A stretch of 64,000 nt of DNA, taken from NCBI GenBank assembly GCA_014621425.1, contig JAANBB010000011.1, positions 1 through 64,000 on the forward strand. Direction: 5' to 3'. This DNA comes from Cylindrodendrum hubeiense. Lineage: Eukaryota; Ascomycota; Sordariomycetes; Hypocreales; Nectriaceae. Below are positions 20,613 through 31,951 of the stretch, piece by piece. Below the pieces are notes generated by a model. That model was not told the origin of the DNA. It saw nothing but the letters and a program-made list of their open reading frames with translations, and ran no database searches. Made by a program: the position numbers and the translations under genes. Within the stretch, counting starts at the first letter, position 1. Each line of letters starts with the position of its first letter.

Positions 20613-23068
20613 GGCACACCCGAGAGGAAAGAAGGATGCATGATGCGGATGAAGGGATTAAAATTTCCATCGTGGAAGAGAAGAGGGGCGACGGGGCAAA
20701 TAGATGTGCGCAAAATCGCCAAGAGGAAAGAATGCAGCTGACCCGAAACATTATCAGTATTTCCACTCTCACGGAGCCGTCCAGACGGCCTAATGCGGAT
20801 CCAGACCGAGTCGATGCTAGCAGACAAGCCTCGTTATGCAGAGGACGGATAACATATCAATGTAATTGGACATGACGAAGTTGGGGTAATTCCGCACCCG
20901 GAACTCCTTGCAGATGCTTGCCGGCCCTCCAGAGACACGTCCATCTAACTTTGGCTAGATGGCCATCTTGACTCAGCTCGGTTCGAGGATCCACACGTCT
21001 CCTCCCAAGCCAGACTCCCTTCGGATGTGTTGAACTCCACCCTCCGGTGCAATGTCTCCAGGAGCGCTAGCTTTCTGACAGTGGTATGTGCCGCCTTGGG
21101 GTGCCCTTCCCGAGGCGAGCTTGCACACTGGTGGCGTTCTATCCCAGACTAGCTGGGTTTACCCCATGCATCGATTCCCGGTTCGACCCCCGAACGTGGC
21201 TTGTTTCCAGCGAGGGAGCAGCTTTTGATAACTGTCAACGCTCGCTGTGGTGATTTGGGAATGTCTCACATCTTGTTCAACATGCAGGACAAGCGATGTG
21301 TCTCATGTGGAGCATCCTGTTCCCGGCTAGACGTTTTAAGCAGTTCCGTGCCCGTGGAAAGGCTGTCCCAAGCTCGACTAGTGCGATCGGGACCCATTTG
21401 CATTCCAAGCTCAAATCTTTAAGTCGTCGCACGCATTCCCGTGAAGATTATTTCCTTCTGCGTAATAGTGGTCGAGACTACGCGTACCTATGCTCTTTAT
21501 CTAATCATAGCCACTCCGTTAAAATTACCCGATTTGGACTGCTTGATTAGGTCTACTCCATCGGGGCTATTCCATCAGGGCCGCTCCAAAAGGGCTGCTC
21601 CATCGAGGCTGCTCTACACCCTCTGCGAGGATCTCACAATGAAGCGGATTAGGATACCAAGCACATCTATTATAGGTTTCATTGCAAGCTTTTTACAGTC
21701 AGCCCCACGGCAGATGCCCTTTCGATAAAGGCCCGCTGCTCGTCCATGAGGTCGCCTCCACAACTGAGATGGCGGGGAGGCGACATAACGGGGATAGAGA
21801 CACGTTATCAAAGTTAATCTACGATTGGCCTAAGGTGACTGCATTTGGAACATCGAGAAGCACTTGAACCTACTGGGCACTGCATGGCTAAAAGAAATGA
21901 AGGGGAAAAAAGACCTAAGTAGATCTGAGGCCTAACGGCCGCAGTGTTTTCGCGCGCAGTAAGTTGACGGAGATCCGCTCCCGCCGATGCCTACACATGA
22001 GGCAGTCAAAGACAGCAAAGGCGGTCAACATATCGACGCAGACTCGTCTGATCTGATGCCAGCGTTTTCTCGGTTACTGTGCTGTGCAGTGCATCGGACA
22101 GGGGGTGTAACTCGATTTTACCCCGCCAATCCCAGCCGAGAGTACGGCCGGGACGAGTGATTGGGGATAGCGACGTACGGTGAGAAAAGAGGTATTCATA
22201 TAACAACGTGATGGACTTATACCTAAATTGAATTATATATTTGACAACTGTTTGGGTGGAGGATTCACGGGTAACAAACACCATTAGAACAATTGACATC
22301 AGTCTCCAGGCTTGGGGAACAATTCTCCCTTGCCACCACAGTAGTGCAAAAAACAACTCAGTGAGGCACAATGGTTTTACAATACAACCCAAAGCGGCCC
22401 GGATTCGAATGTTCACTCTCGGGCGACGTCGAACCTCAGCTCGACTCGCCGATTCCCGGGTCATCACACGGCCACGTACACCCCGGATGTCTTGGTCCTT
22501 GTGCCGCAAATACTCTGTCGTCCGATGTACGGCTTTTGATAGGCCCAGAAAGCCAGCGCAGTCGAGAATGGCCCACACACCTCTGGTGGCCATCGGTATG
22601 ACGGGGAAGGATGCAATGGCCTGATGGCGGGTGTAACCACACGTCACTGTTTCAAAAACGCATGTGCATGTGTGTTCTCAGGTCATTGTGATAGAAGGGG
22701 ATGTTCCATCGATATTTCGATTCGTATGGCATGTGACTGCCGTGAAACGATGTACATAGTCCGTGGCTTTGGCACAAGTTTACGGATTTGGAGGCTGAAC
22801 TGTCAACGTATTCGTACCTGCATAAACCAGCCCATCATCTGCAGATTAGAATCAACACACCCTCAGCGAGACCTACATCACAGCACCGTCTTATCGCACC
22901 GAATTTGTCAGGGGTGAAGGTTACTGCTTACGTCCCCCATTTTCGCGACTGAGTGTTGGGGCAACAATCCGACGCGTCGTCCTCTCCCAACACATTCAAA
23001 GACAAATATATCCGGCATAAGCACACGCAGAATACAGAATACACTACACCCAGATATACACAGACAAG
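20613..23068. other. 2.4-kb region with no supported gene
   Basis: Contains many short frames on both strands, the longest 22006-22647 minus (213 codons, no ATG at its start), and a 76-codon frame at 22371-22601 plus. None shows a domain. A short 14-bp tandem repeat lies at 21557-21612. The last few hundred bases should hold the promoter of the gene at 23069. Confidence 0.4.
21557..21612 (+). repeat. Four imperfect 14-bp tandem repeats
   Basis: Units TCCATCGGGGCTAT, TCCATCAGGGCCGC, TCCAAAAGGGCTGC and TCCATCGAGGCTGC follow each other directly. Non-coding as far as I can tell. Confidence 0.7.
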
Positions 23069-24172
23069 ATGGAACCTGTCACATCTCTCAATCGTCAAGC
23101 TCCTCGGTACGCTGCGGCAACGGCATCATCGAGACATCGGGTGACACAAGTTCCTCGAACACCCAGCCGGACCCTCACTTCCCCTAAATCTTTCGCCGCC
23201 CTAGGTTCTCCAACTTCCCCAACGTCCCCAGTCACTCCTGGTATCTCTCGTTCTCAAACTCGGGCCCGGGCTCGAGCTCAGGCTTCTGCTGCATCGCCAA
23301 CTTCGCCAGTTTCGCCCGTTACATCCGCGGTCTCTTTCTCGCCATCTCCATCTGCCTCATCAGCAACCTCTGCAACTTCCTCTCCGAGTGTGGCTCGTAG
23401 CCGATCCCCTGCTTCCACCACAGCTTTACCACCAGTTTTGGTGGCGTCACTCGATCTTACTCTGTCGTCAGCTTCAACTTCCTCAGCTCCCACTGAAGCG
23501 TCAATTCCAGCCTCAGCTTCAGATCCCCCACTCCCGCCGGCTCCATCTACCCCAGCTCCGGTATCACTTCAGCCGGCTGTATCTACACCAGCTGTGGTTT
23601 CACCCCTCAACCTTGCTCTATCACCAGCTTCGGGTCCCCCACTCCCGCCGGCTCCATCTACACCAGCTCTGGTATCACTCCCCCCGGCCTTATCTTCACC
23701 AGTTGTGGTTTCACCCCTCAATCTTGCTCTATCGCCAGCTTCAACTTCCTTAGCTGCCACTGAGGCGTTAGTTCCAGCCTTAGCTTCGGATTTATCACTC
23801 CCGCCGGCGTTATCTACACCTTTGGCTTCACCTTCAGCCCCAGTTTTAATCACCCCCCCGACTTCCGCCCCAACATCGGCTCCAACTCTTGGCACTCTGC
23901 CACCCCGTGTCATTTTGACTACACAGCCTGCTCCGTCGGTTGTTACACAAAAAGAGTCAAAAATCCACTGCCTCCCTGGAAATTTTAATAACTTGGATGT
24001 TCGGCTGAAGGACCTTGACTTTTCTGGACGCCATACCACGCCATCAGATAGAGCGGTCAAGAGGGGTAAACCCCAGTGGTCGCGAACCATACTAGTCGCT
24101 CGGATACTCATAGCAGGGATGATGGCAGTCATCTGCACGGTTGCTTTCTTACGTTTTTCGCGATATGTTTAA
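23069..24172 (+). CDS. Ser/Thr/Pro/Ala-rich protein with a C-terminal membrane anchor
   Basis: Single exon, 367 residues, clear ATG. No known domain. Residues 1-45 are basic and polar; about 45-300 are Ser/Pro/Ala-rich low complexity with an internal repeat of roughly 38 residues built on LPPAPSTPA and VVSPLNLALSPAS. Then comes a non-repetitive charged part (about 300-340) and one hydrophobic segment, ILVARILIAGMMAVICTVAF, seven residues from the end. There is no N-terminal signal peptide, so a tail-anchored protein with a disordered cytosolic part is the likely topology. The 3' flank carries copy B of a block also found behind the GLEYA gene at the left end. Codons are C/T-rich because of the composition; the reverse frame is also open but looks like a shadow. 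Confidence 0.65.
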   Translation: MEPVTSLNRQAPRYAAATASSRHRVTQVPRTPSRTLTSPKSFAALGSPTSPTSPVTPGISRSQTRARARAQASAASPTSPVSPVTSAVSFSPSPSASSATSATSSPSVARSRSPASTTALPPVLVASLDLTLSSASTSSAPTEASIPASASDPPLPPAPSTPAPVSLQPAVSTPAVVSPLNLALSPASGPPLPPAPSTPALVSLPPALSSPVVVSPLNLALSPASTSLAATEALVPALASDLSLPPALSTPLASPSAPVLITPPTSAPTSAPTLGTLPPRVILTTQPAPSVVTQKESKIHCLPGNFNNLDVRLKDLDFSGRHTTPSDRAVKRGKPQWSRTILVARILIAGMMAVICTVAFLRFSRYV

Positions 24173-25125
24173 ATTGAATAGTTCATGTGATTAAGATAAC
24201 CTAGATTTCGGTGCTTGAGGGCTTGATTATTCAGGTAGCACATATCAACGCCATGGAGAGGACCTATAATAGACCAACAACTGCTTGGTAATAAAAGAAA
24301 AAGAAAGACAGATCAACTCAACTATATAAATGATAGATAAGGGTGTATGATAGCAATGCATGTTTGGGAACCCCAGGCAGCTAGAGTCATAGTCACTATA
24401 AAGAAATAAATACAAGAAAGTCGGGTTGAGACAAATGAACCCAGACTTAGCCTCAATTGTGTTGGGTGGATATGACTTGCTGGCCAAGAGTGACACGTGA
24501 GCTCAAGGAGCTATTAGGGATATTTAAGGCGCTGCCAGACTTCTCATTTACACGGCATCTTTGTCAGACTTTACAGTAAAGTGTGTGCCTGCAGTTTTGT
24601 ACACTTTTTTGGGCCCAGCCCAGCTGATACCAAGCCTTTGATTCGCATTAATTTCCCCCGGCTCTTGATGAATTTATTTCCTACCATATGATGTCACATA
24701 CTCTACGCATTCAGATTGCCAATTGTTTGCGCGGTTGTGGTTCTATTACTTGGATTTGGTTGCGATCAATTCTACTACCCTAAAGCTAGCTTTTGCGGCC
24801 GGTGGGTGTGGTTGGTTTTGCCCGTTGAGCTTTTGTGCCCATCTCAGTATTATAATATAGTATGCCAAAAAAAATACCATTTTGACTAAGTTATGTGATA
24901 CAAAATTCCAGACAGTTTTTCTTTTTTGTCCACTACAGCGCATTGATCTCCTTGTTGTTCAACATTACGTTAATTAGTATGCAGGGCGATCTGTACGACA
25001 CAGGTACATTAAATGTCTATTTCTATAGCTAAGAACCAGAAACAGAGAGAGCTCGTAGGAAGAAGGAGCAATAGCTTGGCAATTCGTCACCCGCTGTCTA
25101 CGGTTCTGAATATACCTGAGGCATA
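24173..25125. other. Intergenic region carrying duplicate block copy B
   Basis: 3' flanks of the genes on both sides. No coding sequence is supported; 24458-24860 is the duplicated block. Confidence 0.5.
24458..24860 (+). repeat. Copy B of the diverged ~400-bp duplicated block
   Basis: Collinear with 1345-1745 in the same orientation; see that entry for shared words. Many differences are transitions, and there are several small indels, which indicates an old duplication or repeat-induced mutation. Confidence 0.75.
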
Positions 25126-26043
25126 CTAATTCATGAAAGCACCGCCACTAGCATGAATGGTCTGGCCAGTAATCCATTGCGCTTCAGGGCTAACCAAGAG
25201 TGCAACGATCCCGGCAATGTCTGCAGGGAAGCCTGGTCTGCCCATCGGGCTCCACTGGGAAATTTTGGCATCAATCTCCTCCTCTGTCATTTTGTCCCCT
25301 CCGGGCAGATACTTAGCTGCAGCTTCAGTGTAAATGTCCGTCTTGACTCCGCCCGGGGCAATGCAATTGACTGTGATGTTGCGTTTGCCAAAATCCCACG
25401 CCAAGCATTTCACCATGCCTTGAATTGCGGCCTTGGAGGCAGCGTAGAGGGCATGGTTTGAAATACCCTTGAACGTGTTAGTCTCACTTCATGTATGGGT
25501 ATTAACAGGCAAGTGCATTCAAGATGTCTTACCATGACAGCAGAAATAGAAGAGATCAGTAGCAATCGACCCGAGTCATTGAGGTACTTATGCGCTTGTT
25601 GGGCTACCATGAACTGCGCCTTGACGTTGACCCCGAGAACTCGATCAATTTCCTCCTCCGTGACTTCCTCCAACTTCCCAAAGTGCTCGATCCCAGAGTT
25701 GCTCATGATGATATCGAGCTTTCCAAATTCGGCCGCCGCCGTCTGAAACAGGGCCGCAATTTCGTGGCCTTTGGAGACATCAGCTTTGACAGCGATAGCC
25801 CTCACGCCCAATTTTCGTGCGTTCTCGGCTACAGCTTCGGCTGCGGCTGCCGAGGAAACATAGTTGACAACAATGTCGGCACCGTGCTCTGCAAGACGCA
25901 ATGCAATGGCAGCCCCAATACCACGGCTGGATCCCGTAACTTGCGATCTGTTAGTATCGATGCAGGATCAGTTAGCCATTTATGGTAGACCCACCCAATG
26001 CCACCTTTCCTGCCAGGGATTTGGTCTCGGAAGTAGTGTTCAT
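25126..26043 (-). CDS. Short-chain dehydrogenase/reductase, hydroxynaphthalene-reductase / versicolorin-reductase-like
   Basis: Classical SDR of 265 residues; exons 26043-25995, 25939-25533 and 25467-25126. Both introns (25994-25940 and 25532-25468) end in AAG, and the joins give GKVALVTGSSRGIGAAIA and SSISAVMGISNHALYAASK. The cofactor motif TGSSRGIG, the catalytic Ser in LISSISA and the YAASK pair are all present. The stretch ITVNCIAPGGVKTDIY and the end QWITGQTIHASGGAF resemble tri/tetrahydroxynaphthalene reductases and Ver-1 of the aflatoxin pathway, which reduce aromatic polyketides with NADPH. No polyketide synthase is in the window, so the true substrate is unknown. It is divergent from a Zn2Cys6 regulator across 1.3 kb. 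Confidence 0.92.
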
Positions 26044-27357
26044 GGTGTTGGTATGAAAGACGAATGGGGTTTCTTCAAGTGATGATAGTAGTGCTTGATG
26101 AATGCCGATGTGTTGAATTTGTAGAATGAGTTGCCAATTCGTAACCTTATAAGGCTTCTGCTTCACGAGGGTCTTCGCATCTTGTTGGCCTTATTGTGAG
26201 CGGTTGCAACAGACCCGGTTTTCTGTCGGCGCATCGGCACCAATGCGCCTGGTGATAAGATGGAGAGTCTTACGATGGGTCTTGCTCAAGCACGGCCATC
26301 AGAGCCAGGCCTAAATGGTGAAGCTCCACTCACAGACTGGATGTCTCCAGTTCGGTGGCCACGTGTTTTTCGTTCTTCGGCCACTAGCTCGGCGAGCTCG
26401 CCGTTTCTCAATCTCCCGAGCTTCGTTTCTCGGTGTCCCGAGTCCCCATGCCTCGCTTTTCCGGATTGCCGTTGCACGACTTCCAACCAAATACCGTAAA
26501 TACTCAATAAATTCGCACACCGCTCAGTGTAATATTTACCCCACCTTTCCACTTTATTCGTTTGAAGCGGCTTATCCCATCGCATGCACGGAGTAGCAAT
26601 TGTCCCGCGTACTACTAGCGCTTTACGAATTTATTTGAGTTTTGCCATCGACACTTTAGCATCGGGATCAAGCGAGCTACCCCAGAGACAAACTCGCCAG
26701 TCAACGAGTATTTGCGGGGAGTCAAGAATACACTGAGAACGATATCCCACCACCCTAATGACAACTGTCTCCCCCGAGCTTGTATGCTCATCAGTGCCTA
26801 TCACTTTGGGAAGGGGGACAAGCAAGTGCGATTTATCACGCTTACACCGGTGCAGTCTCTTCAAATGTGGCCTGCACGATTGCATTATAGATCTTCAACT
26901 CATGAACCATGTCGACTCAGGCCAAGGCTACCCTGTGAGCTACCTTGTGATATTGTTGACATCTGGGCTTATCGCTTGGACATCGGCTCCACTGAATTTT
27001 CTGCAGTGAAGAAGCTGCTAGCAACAGATTAGGTAAGGGTCAACACACAGATGAACTTAAAATCAGATGCTTGCTGCTTAGTTATGCGTCGCGCCATCGG
27101 TGTATTTCTATGCCCGGTCCCCTGTTTGTCAATTTTAAGTTTTGTCAGTTGTCTATATCATATCGTACCTATGTAACATCACATCTACCAATCCAAAATG
27201 CCCCCAACTCCCTCTCCTTCTCTGATTTCTTGACATGGCCCCGACCATATGCGCAACATCATATTCGTCAAACCGTCCACAGCTTAGCCAAAGCCCGAGC
27301 GTCCAGCCACACTCGGCTCATTTATACCGCCATCTCTGTTAACGCTGTAACACCATC
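26044..27357. other. Shared divergent promoter region, SDR and Zn2Cys6 regulator
   Basis: No supported gene. Short frames at 26286-26585 and nearby overlap on both strands and look like noise. Confidence 0.45.
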
Positions 27358-30300
27358 ATGGAAATTAGCCTAGAGGATGAAGCTGCAGGCTCTCCTGCCG
27401 TTCAGCCGGCTGGCAGCATGGATAAAATGGCATCTCTGAGCCCTGAATACTCATCAAATTCGCAACAACAAAGCCCTTCGAATCCCAGTCACCAAACAAC
27501 ACCGTTTCATGACACCACCGGGCATCGGGCAGCCCATATCGACTCGCCCATGTCTCCGATCCCTTCAACGCAACCCAATTTCTTGAGACCCCCAGCATGC
27601 GTATCCTGTCGTCGGCGCAAGGTTCGCTGTGATAAACAGATGCCTTGCCTCAACTGCAAACGGGCTCGAATTCCGTGTATATTCTCCACAGGACGTGCCA
27701 CGGGCCAGCATCTCTCACGGGACTTCGACCTTTTGGCCGAGGATATAAACTGGCGCGAACGCACACTGACGAAAGAGCTGAAAAAGCTTGAAGGCATAGT
27801 GGAGCAGTTAAACGTCAAGTTGAGCGCCAAGAACTCTCCGTCTCTTAGCTCCCCTAATGAATCCTATACTACAACATCTCGTAAGCGAGTTGACACGGCT
27901 GAGATGACAGATTCATTTCCACAGAGGCCGACATTTGGCTCGAGGGTGTCTACCAGCCAGAATAGCAACCCAGGGGACAGTAGCTCATTAGACGATAATG
28001 GCCATACAGGGCGAGATAAAAGGCTTCAACGGGAATTTGGACGTCTAGTCCCGAATCACGGCAATGGAAATATAAGTTACATCAGCGACATGTTTTTGGC
28101 GAAGCTCAATGAGGCGGTACGGTTTAATTCCAATCAACAATGGCCAGGATTAATGACTTAACAGATGAACTTGATATCTCAGGATCCACATACCTTAGCC
28201 GACAGAGATTGGGATGTTTCTTATGGTGAAGAAACAGAGGGATCTACACATTCGAGTGCTCACTCAATGGACCACCCTAGTTTTATTTTCGGGCATCATT
28301 CGGCGGAGGCTATCTTTGACAAATATCACCCATTGCCCTCACACATTCCTTTTCTATGGTCTGTTTACCAGGAGAATGTCGAACCACTTATTAAAGTGGT
28401 TCATGTTCCATCCATGGAACCTATCTTCCGAGACGTTAGAAGAAAACAAGCCAATCTTACCGCGGGGCAAGATGCTCTAGTCTTTGCCATTTACTACGCA
28501 GCCATTGTATCCCTTGATACTGAAGAGGCAAGTCAAAAGAATATTCTGCATATCATCATACTAACCCTGCTTGTGAAGGTTCAAACAAATTTTGGTATAT
28601 CCAAAAATCATCTGCTTACTCAATATCGGTTCACTTTCGAGCAAGCCCTGTCAAAAGCGAATCTTCTCAAATCTTCAGACATCACCACCTTACAGGCATT
28701 TACCATCTTCTTAGCTGTCATAAGGCGCCATGAAGAAGGTCGGACTTGTTGGTCTCTTCTTGGCCTTTTGATTCACCTAGCTCGAGGAATGGGCCTTCAT
28801 CGTGATGGAACTCATCTTGGACTAAGTCCATTTGAGACCGAGATGAGAAGGCGCATCTGGTGGCAATTGCTTGTACTCGATGTTCGTTCTTCTGAAGAAC
28901 TTGGGACTGATCTCATCATCAGCGATTCTGCCTATAATACTCTGATGCCGAGTAATATCAATGACGCTGATATTTACTTGACGATCAAAGAGCTGCCGGA
29001 ACCTAGGAATGGCAAGTCCGACTGTGCTGCCGTACTGATTCGCTACGAAAGCTGCGCCCTTAAAAGACGTGTTCAACAGGCGTCGGTTACATTGGAGTCG
29101 CTCAACCCAGGGGGCCAAGGTCCAAAAAGCGCAACCCTTGCTGAAAGGGAACACCTGCTTATGAAGACCTGCCAAGGCCTGGAGGCCAAATTCTTCAGAC
29201 ATCTCCTAGGTCAACGGGCTGACCCATTGCATCTGATGGCTTCCATTGTCGCTCGGTTGATCATTGCAAAGATTTGGCTGCTCATTTACCAGCCATTGTT
29301 ATTTTCCGGGCCTAATGGTGGACTTGGCGACGAAGGCCGATACCGTGCCTATATCGCAGTCATCGAAGTAATGGAATATTCGGACGTCCTCAATACCGCC
29401 CCACAATTCAATCAGTATAGATGGCTGGTCATGACATACACCAACTGGCATGCAATAGCCTACTACCTAATTGAGACCAACCAACGACCATGGACGCCAC
29501 TTGTCGAGCGTGGTTGGCAGGTTTTGCAGAGGTATGGACACCTCGGCAGGTTCCTGAAGGACCAGAATCATACTACCTTAATCCTCCCGCTGAGGAAACT
29601 TCTGACTAGGGTAGCAAAGCATCGAACGGATGAGATTGCTCGTCTGAGAGAAAATCCCCAAGAGGCTTTGCGACTGGACATCAGTGAGCGTGCCAATATT
29701 GTGAATTCATGGTATGGTTCTGTCCCAGGCACCGAAGCCAGGATGAATCAGATCAGAGAAAATTGGTTTATGATTATACGAACCAACACCTCTGAGGCAT
29801 GGACGGCTGAACATGACAAAAGTCTTACAGCAGATTCTAACTCATCCGAGTTACCTGGTCCCGCCACACAATCACAAACATCGACGCCTTCATGCTGGAA
29901 AGAGAACTGTATTTCAGCAAGAAATGACTCATCAAATGCTGTCATATATGACATCGATGAGACTATTTCACAAAACTCGGCACTCTCGAAAACATTCTCG
30001 GCACACAGCCGAGCTACCAGTGCATTGAACAACCCAGCTATTTTGAGACGCAACGAAACTGTTTCTCCTCCAGTTACCTCGGCCCCAGACTGCTCGATGG
30101 AGCCACAGCTACGAGGTCCATTCCAACCGAACTCGAGCAATGGCGTCGAACATTTCACCGAACCCGAACTTATGATATCTATCGATGATATTTTAGAGGA
30201 TGATTTTGAAGATCCTGACACGGTGGGAAAGGACTTTGATTGGCAAAGCTCGAGCCAGAGCGTACAGAGCCTCGATATGGATTATCTACAAGGGCCCTGA
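27358..30300 (+). CDS. Zn2Cys6 fungal-specific transcription factor
   Basis: Nuclear regulator of 964 residues; exons 27358-28116 and 28165-30300 (48-bp intron, GTACGG...TTAACAG, phase 0). The binuclear zinc cluster CVSCRRRKVRCDKQMPC plus LNCKRARIPC lies at about residues 80-107 with correct 2-6-5-2-6 spacing. It is followed by a short helical linker (LTKELKKLEGIVEQL) for dimerisation. The middle domain (fungal_trans) includes LIHLARGMGLHRDGTHL and MRRRIWWQLLVLDVRS. The C-terminal ~180 residues are Ser/Thr-rich with an acidic end that could activate transcription. It sits between two reductase genes, divergent from one and tail-to-tail with the other, so it may control them (inference). Confidence 0.93.
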
Positions 30301-30750
30301 TTGTAGCCATAGTACTAATATACTCACCCCGAGCACTAAGAAATTATGTGATGCACAGGATTCAAAGGAACCAAAACAGTAAAGCAAACACCCAAAAGGG
30401 AGCACAACAAGACTGTGCTTGGTGATGAATGTCAGTGAAGATAGCGTTGAGATTGGAGATGATGAAAATGAAATATATAGACAATGTAATCAGCTGCTGT
30501 TTTGAGTACTGGATAGTCTATCAGTGCGACATAGTCTTGCCTAGTGTTCAACTACTCGGTAATGCGCTAGGGGTCACATTTAGACGTCAATAAGTCAGTG
30601 TTGGAAACCTAAGAGCGGCATTAGTGCCAATTTACGAGCCAAGTTATGAGTCTACTACACACATTGGCATTAACAGTAGTGTCTATATCTAACTAGATCG
30701 CTAGCTCTTTGTACCATCAAGCTTCGATTACCAGTTGCCCTTAATTCATC
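30301..30750. other. Convergent intergenic region
   Basis: 3' flanks of the regulator and of the ketoreductase. Nothing else seen. Confidence 0.5.
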
Positions 30751-31951
30751 TTATTCTTTCAGATCCTTGACGTTTGCCAGTACGGACGCCTCTAAACTTG
30801 TCCAGCCTGGTCGTCCCAAGTCGCGGAGCAATTGCTCTGCCTTTGCACGAGGCTCAATCTCGTGGGGATCTTCCCCGCCGGAAAAGTTGTCAGGGAATGT
30901 CTTCGATGGCTCACTCTTACGCAGGATGTCCAACACCTCATCCCAGCTGAATCGTCCTGCGAATCCGAAAATACGCTGATTCTCTACATGTGGGAGAATG
31001 GCGCCCGCCACATGAAGTCTGCCAGTATCTTGGACGTCGATGTAGTATTCTGAAGATATTTAGTTCATGCTCCGTATTGGCAGGTATTTCGTAGGACTTA
31101 CGGGGCACGATCCACTTATGCATCCAAGTCACTTCCCCTTTGTATAAAGCAACAGGCAAAGCAGAACTGCTAGGATACCCTTGGTTGACTGGGTCAAGAG
31201 ACTTGCCAAAGTTGAAGTTGGGGAGAACTGGACTTGATTAGTCGGTGTGCATCATCTCTGCGCGTCTCAGACATACCAGTATTGACAACAAGGTCTGGGC
31301 GCTTTTCGCGGTTCTCCTTGTGAAACTTCCACACTTCCTGTTCTGCCTGGGTCTTGCTAGCTGCATAAACTGGCGCTGCGCGCTCTGGGCCATAGGGAGG
31401 CTCTGCCCAAGCTTCCTTTACAGCACCTTCGTTGAAGGTGTCCTCGGTGATAGGAGTGCCTGAGGTCTCTGCGGTAGCGGATACAGCCGCAGCAGATGAT
31501 GAGGTGAGAACGAAGCGCTTAACGCTCGATTCTCCGTACGCCGATTTCAAGGCATTGACAGCACCGGCGATAGCATCAGGTATGACCTTGTTCGGGTCGG
31601 AATCAAGGGACACAACGGAAGCTGTGTGAATGACAGCAGTAACGCCTATCCAGCCATCAGTGGTGTGCATCAATGCCATATCTGGGGCCTGCTCCTACCT
31701 TTCGAAGCCTCGTCGAATGCTCCTTCTGCAGCCATGTCTTCCACTTTAAAGAGTTCAAAGCGTCCTGGTCCATGGGTCTTCTCAAAGACCTGGGAGAGCC
31801 ATGCGTTCTTTTCTGTGTCTCGGACAGTACCGCGGACGTTGTAGCCATATTCGAGGAATTGGTCGGCGATGTGTGAGCCCAAGAGGCCATTGGCTCCAGT
31901 TACAAGAACCGTGGAGCCTTTAGGGATTGCGACATTATCGAGAGAAGCCAT
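30751..31951 (-). CDS. Extended SDR: aldehyde/ketone reductase (Gre2 / dihydroflavonol-reductase-like)
   Basis: NADPH-dependent carbonyl reductase of 348 residues; exons 31951-31699, 31645-31277, 31227-31102 and 31049-30751. Introns are 53, 49 and 52 bp and all joins agree with the family (for example VVNTVLPNFNFGK and VPQYYIDVQDTGRLHVAG). Features are the N-terminal VTGANGLLGSH nucleotide loop, RGTVRD after the second strand, TSSSAAA with the catalytic Ser, and YAASKTQAE with the Tyr-Lys pair. The family reduces methylglyoxal, diketones and similar substrates and often acts in secondary metabolism. No signal sequence. It lies tail-to-tail with the Zn2Cys6 regulator. Confidence 0.92.

Noticed and set aside
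21160..21200. tRNA-like B-box (GGTTCGACCCC)
   Set aside because: No matching acceptor stem, D-arm or anticodon arm could be built around it.
22006..22647. 213-codon open frame on the minus strand
   Set aside because: Starts with GTG, shows no domain, membrane plan or repeat, and overlaps other equally open frames.
23569..24138. 189-codon minus-strand frame with Gly/Ala/Glu/Asp repeats
   Set aside because: It is the reverse shadow of the Ser/Pro-rich gene on the plus strand, created by codon composition.
25126..26043. Aflatoxin or melanin cluster membership of the Ver-1/hydroxynaphthalene-reductase-like SDR
   Set aside because: No polyketide synthase, scytalone dehydratase or other pathway gene is in the window; similarity of one SDR is not enough.
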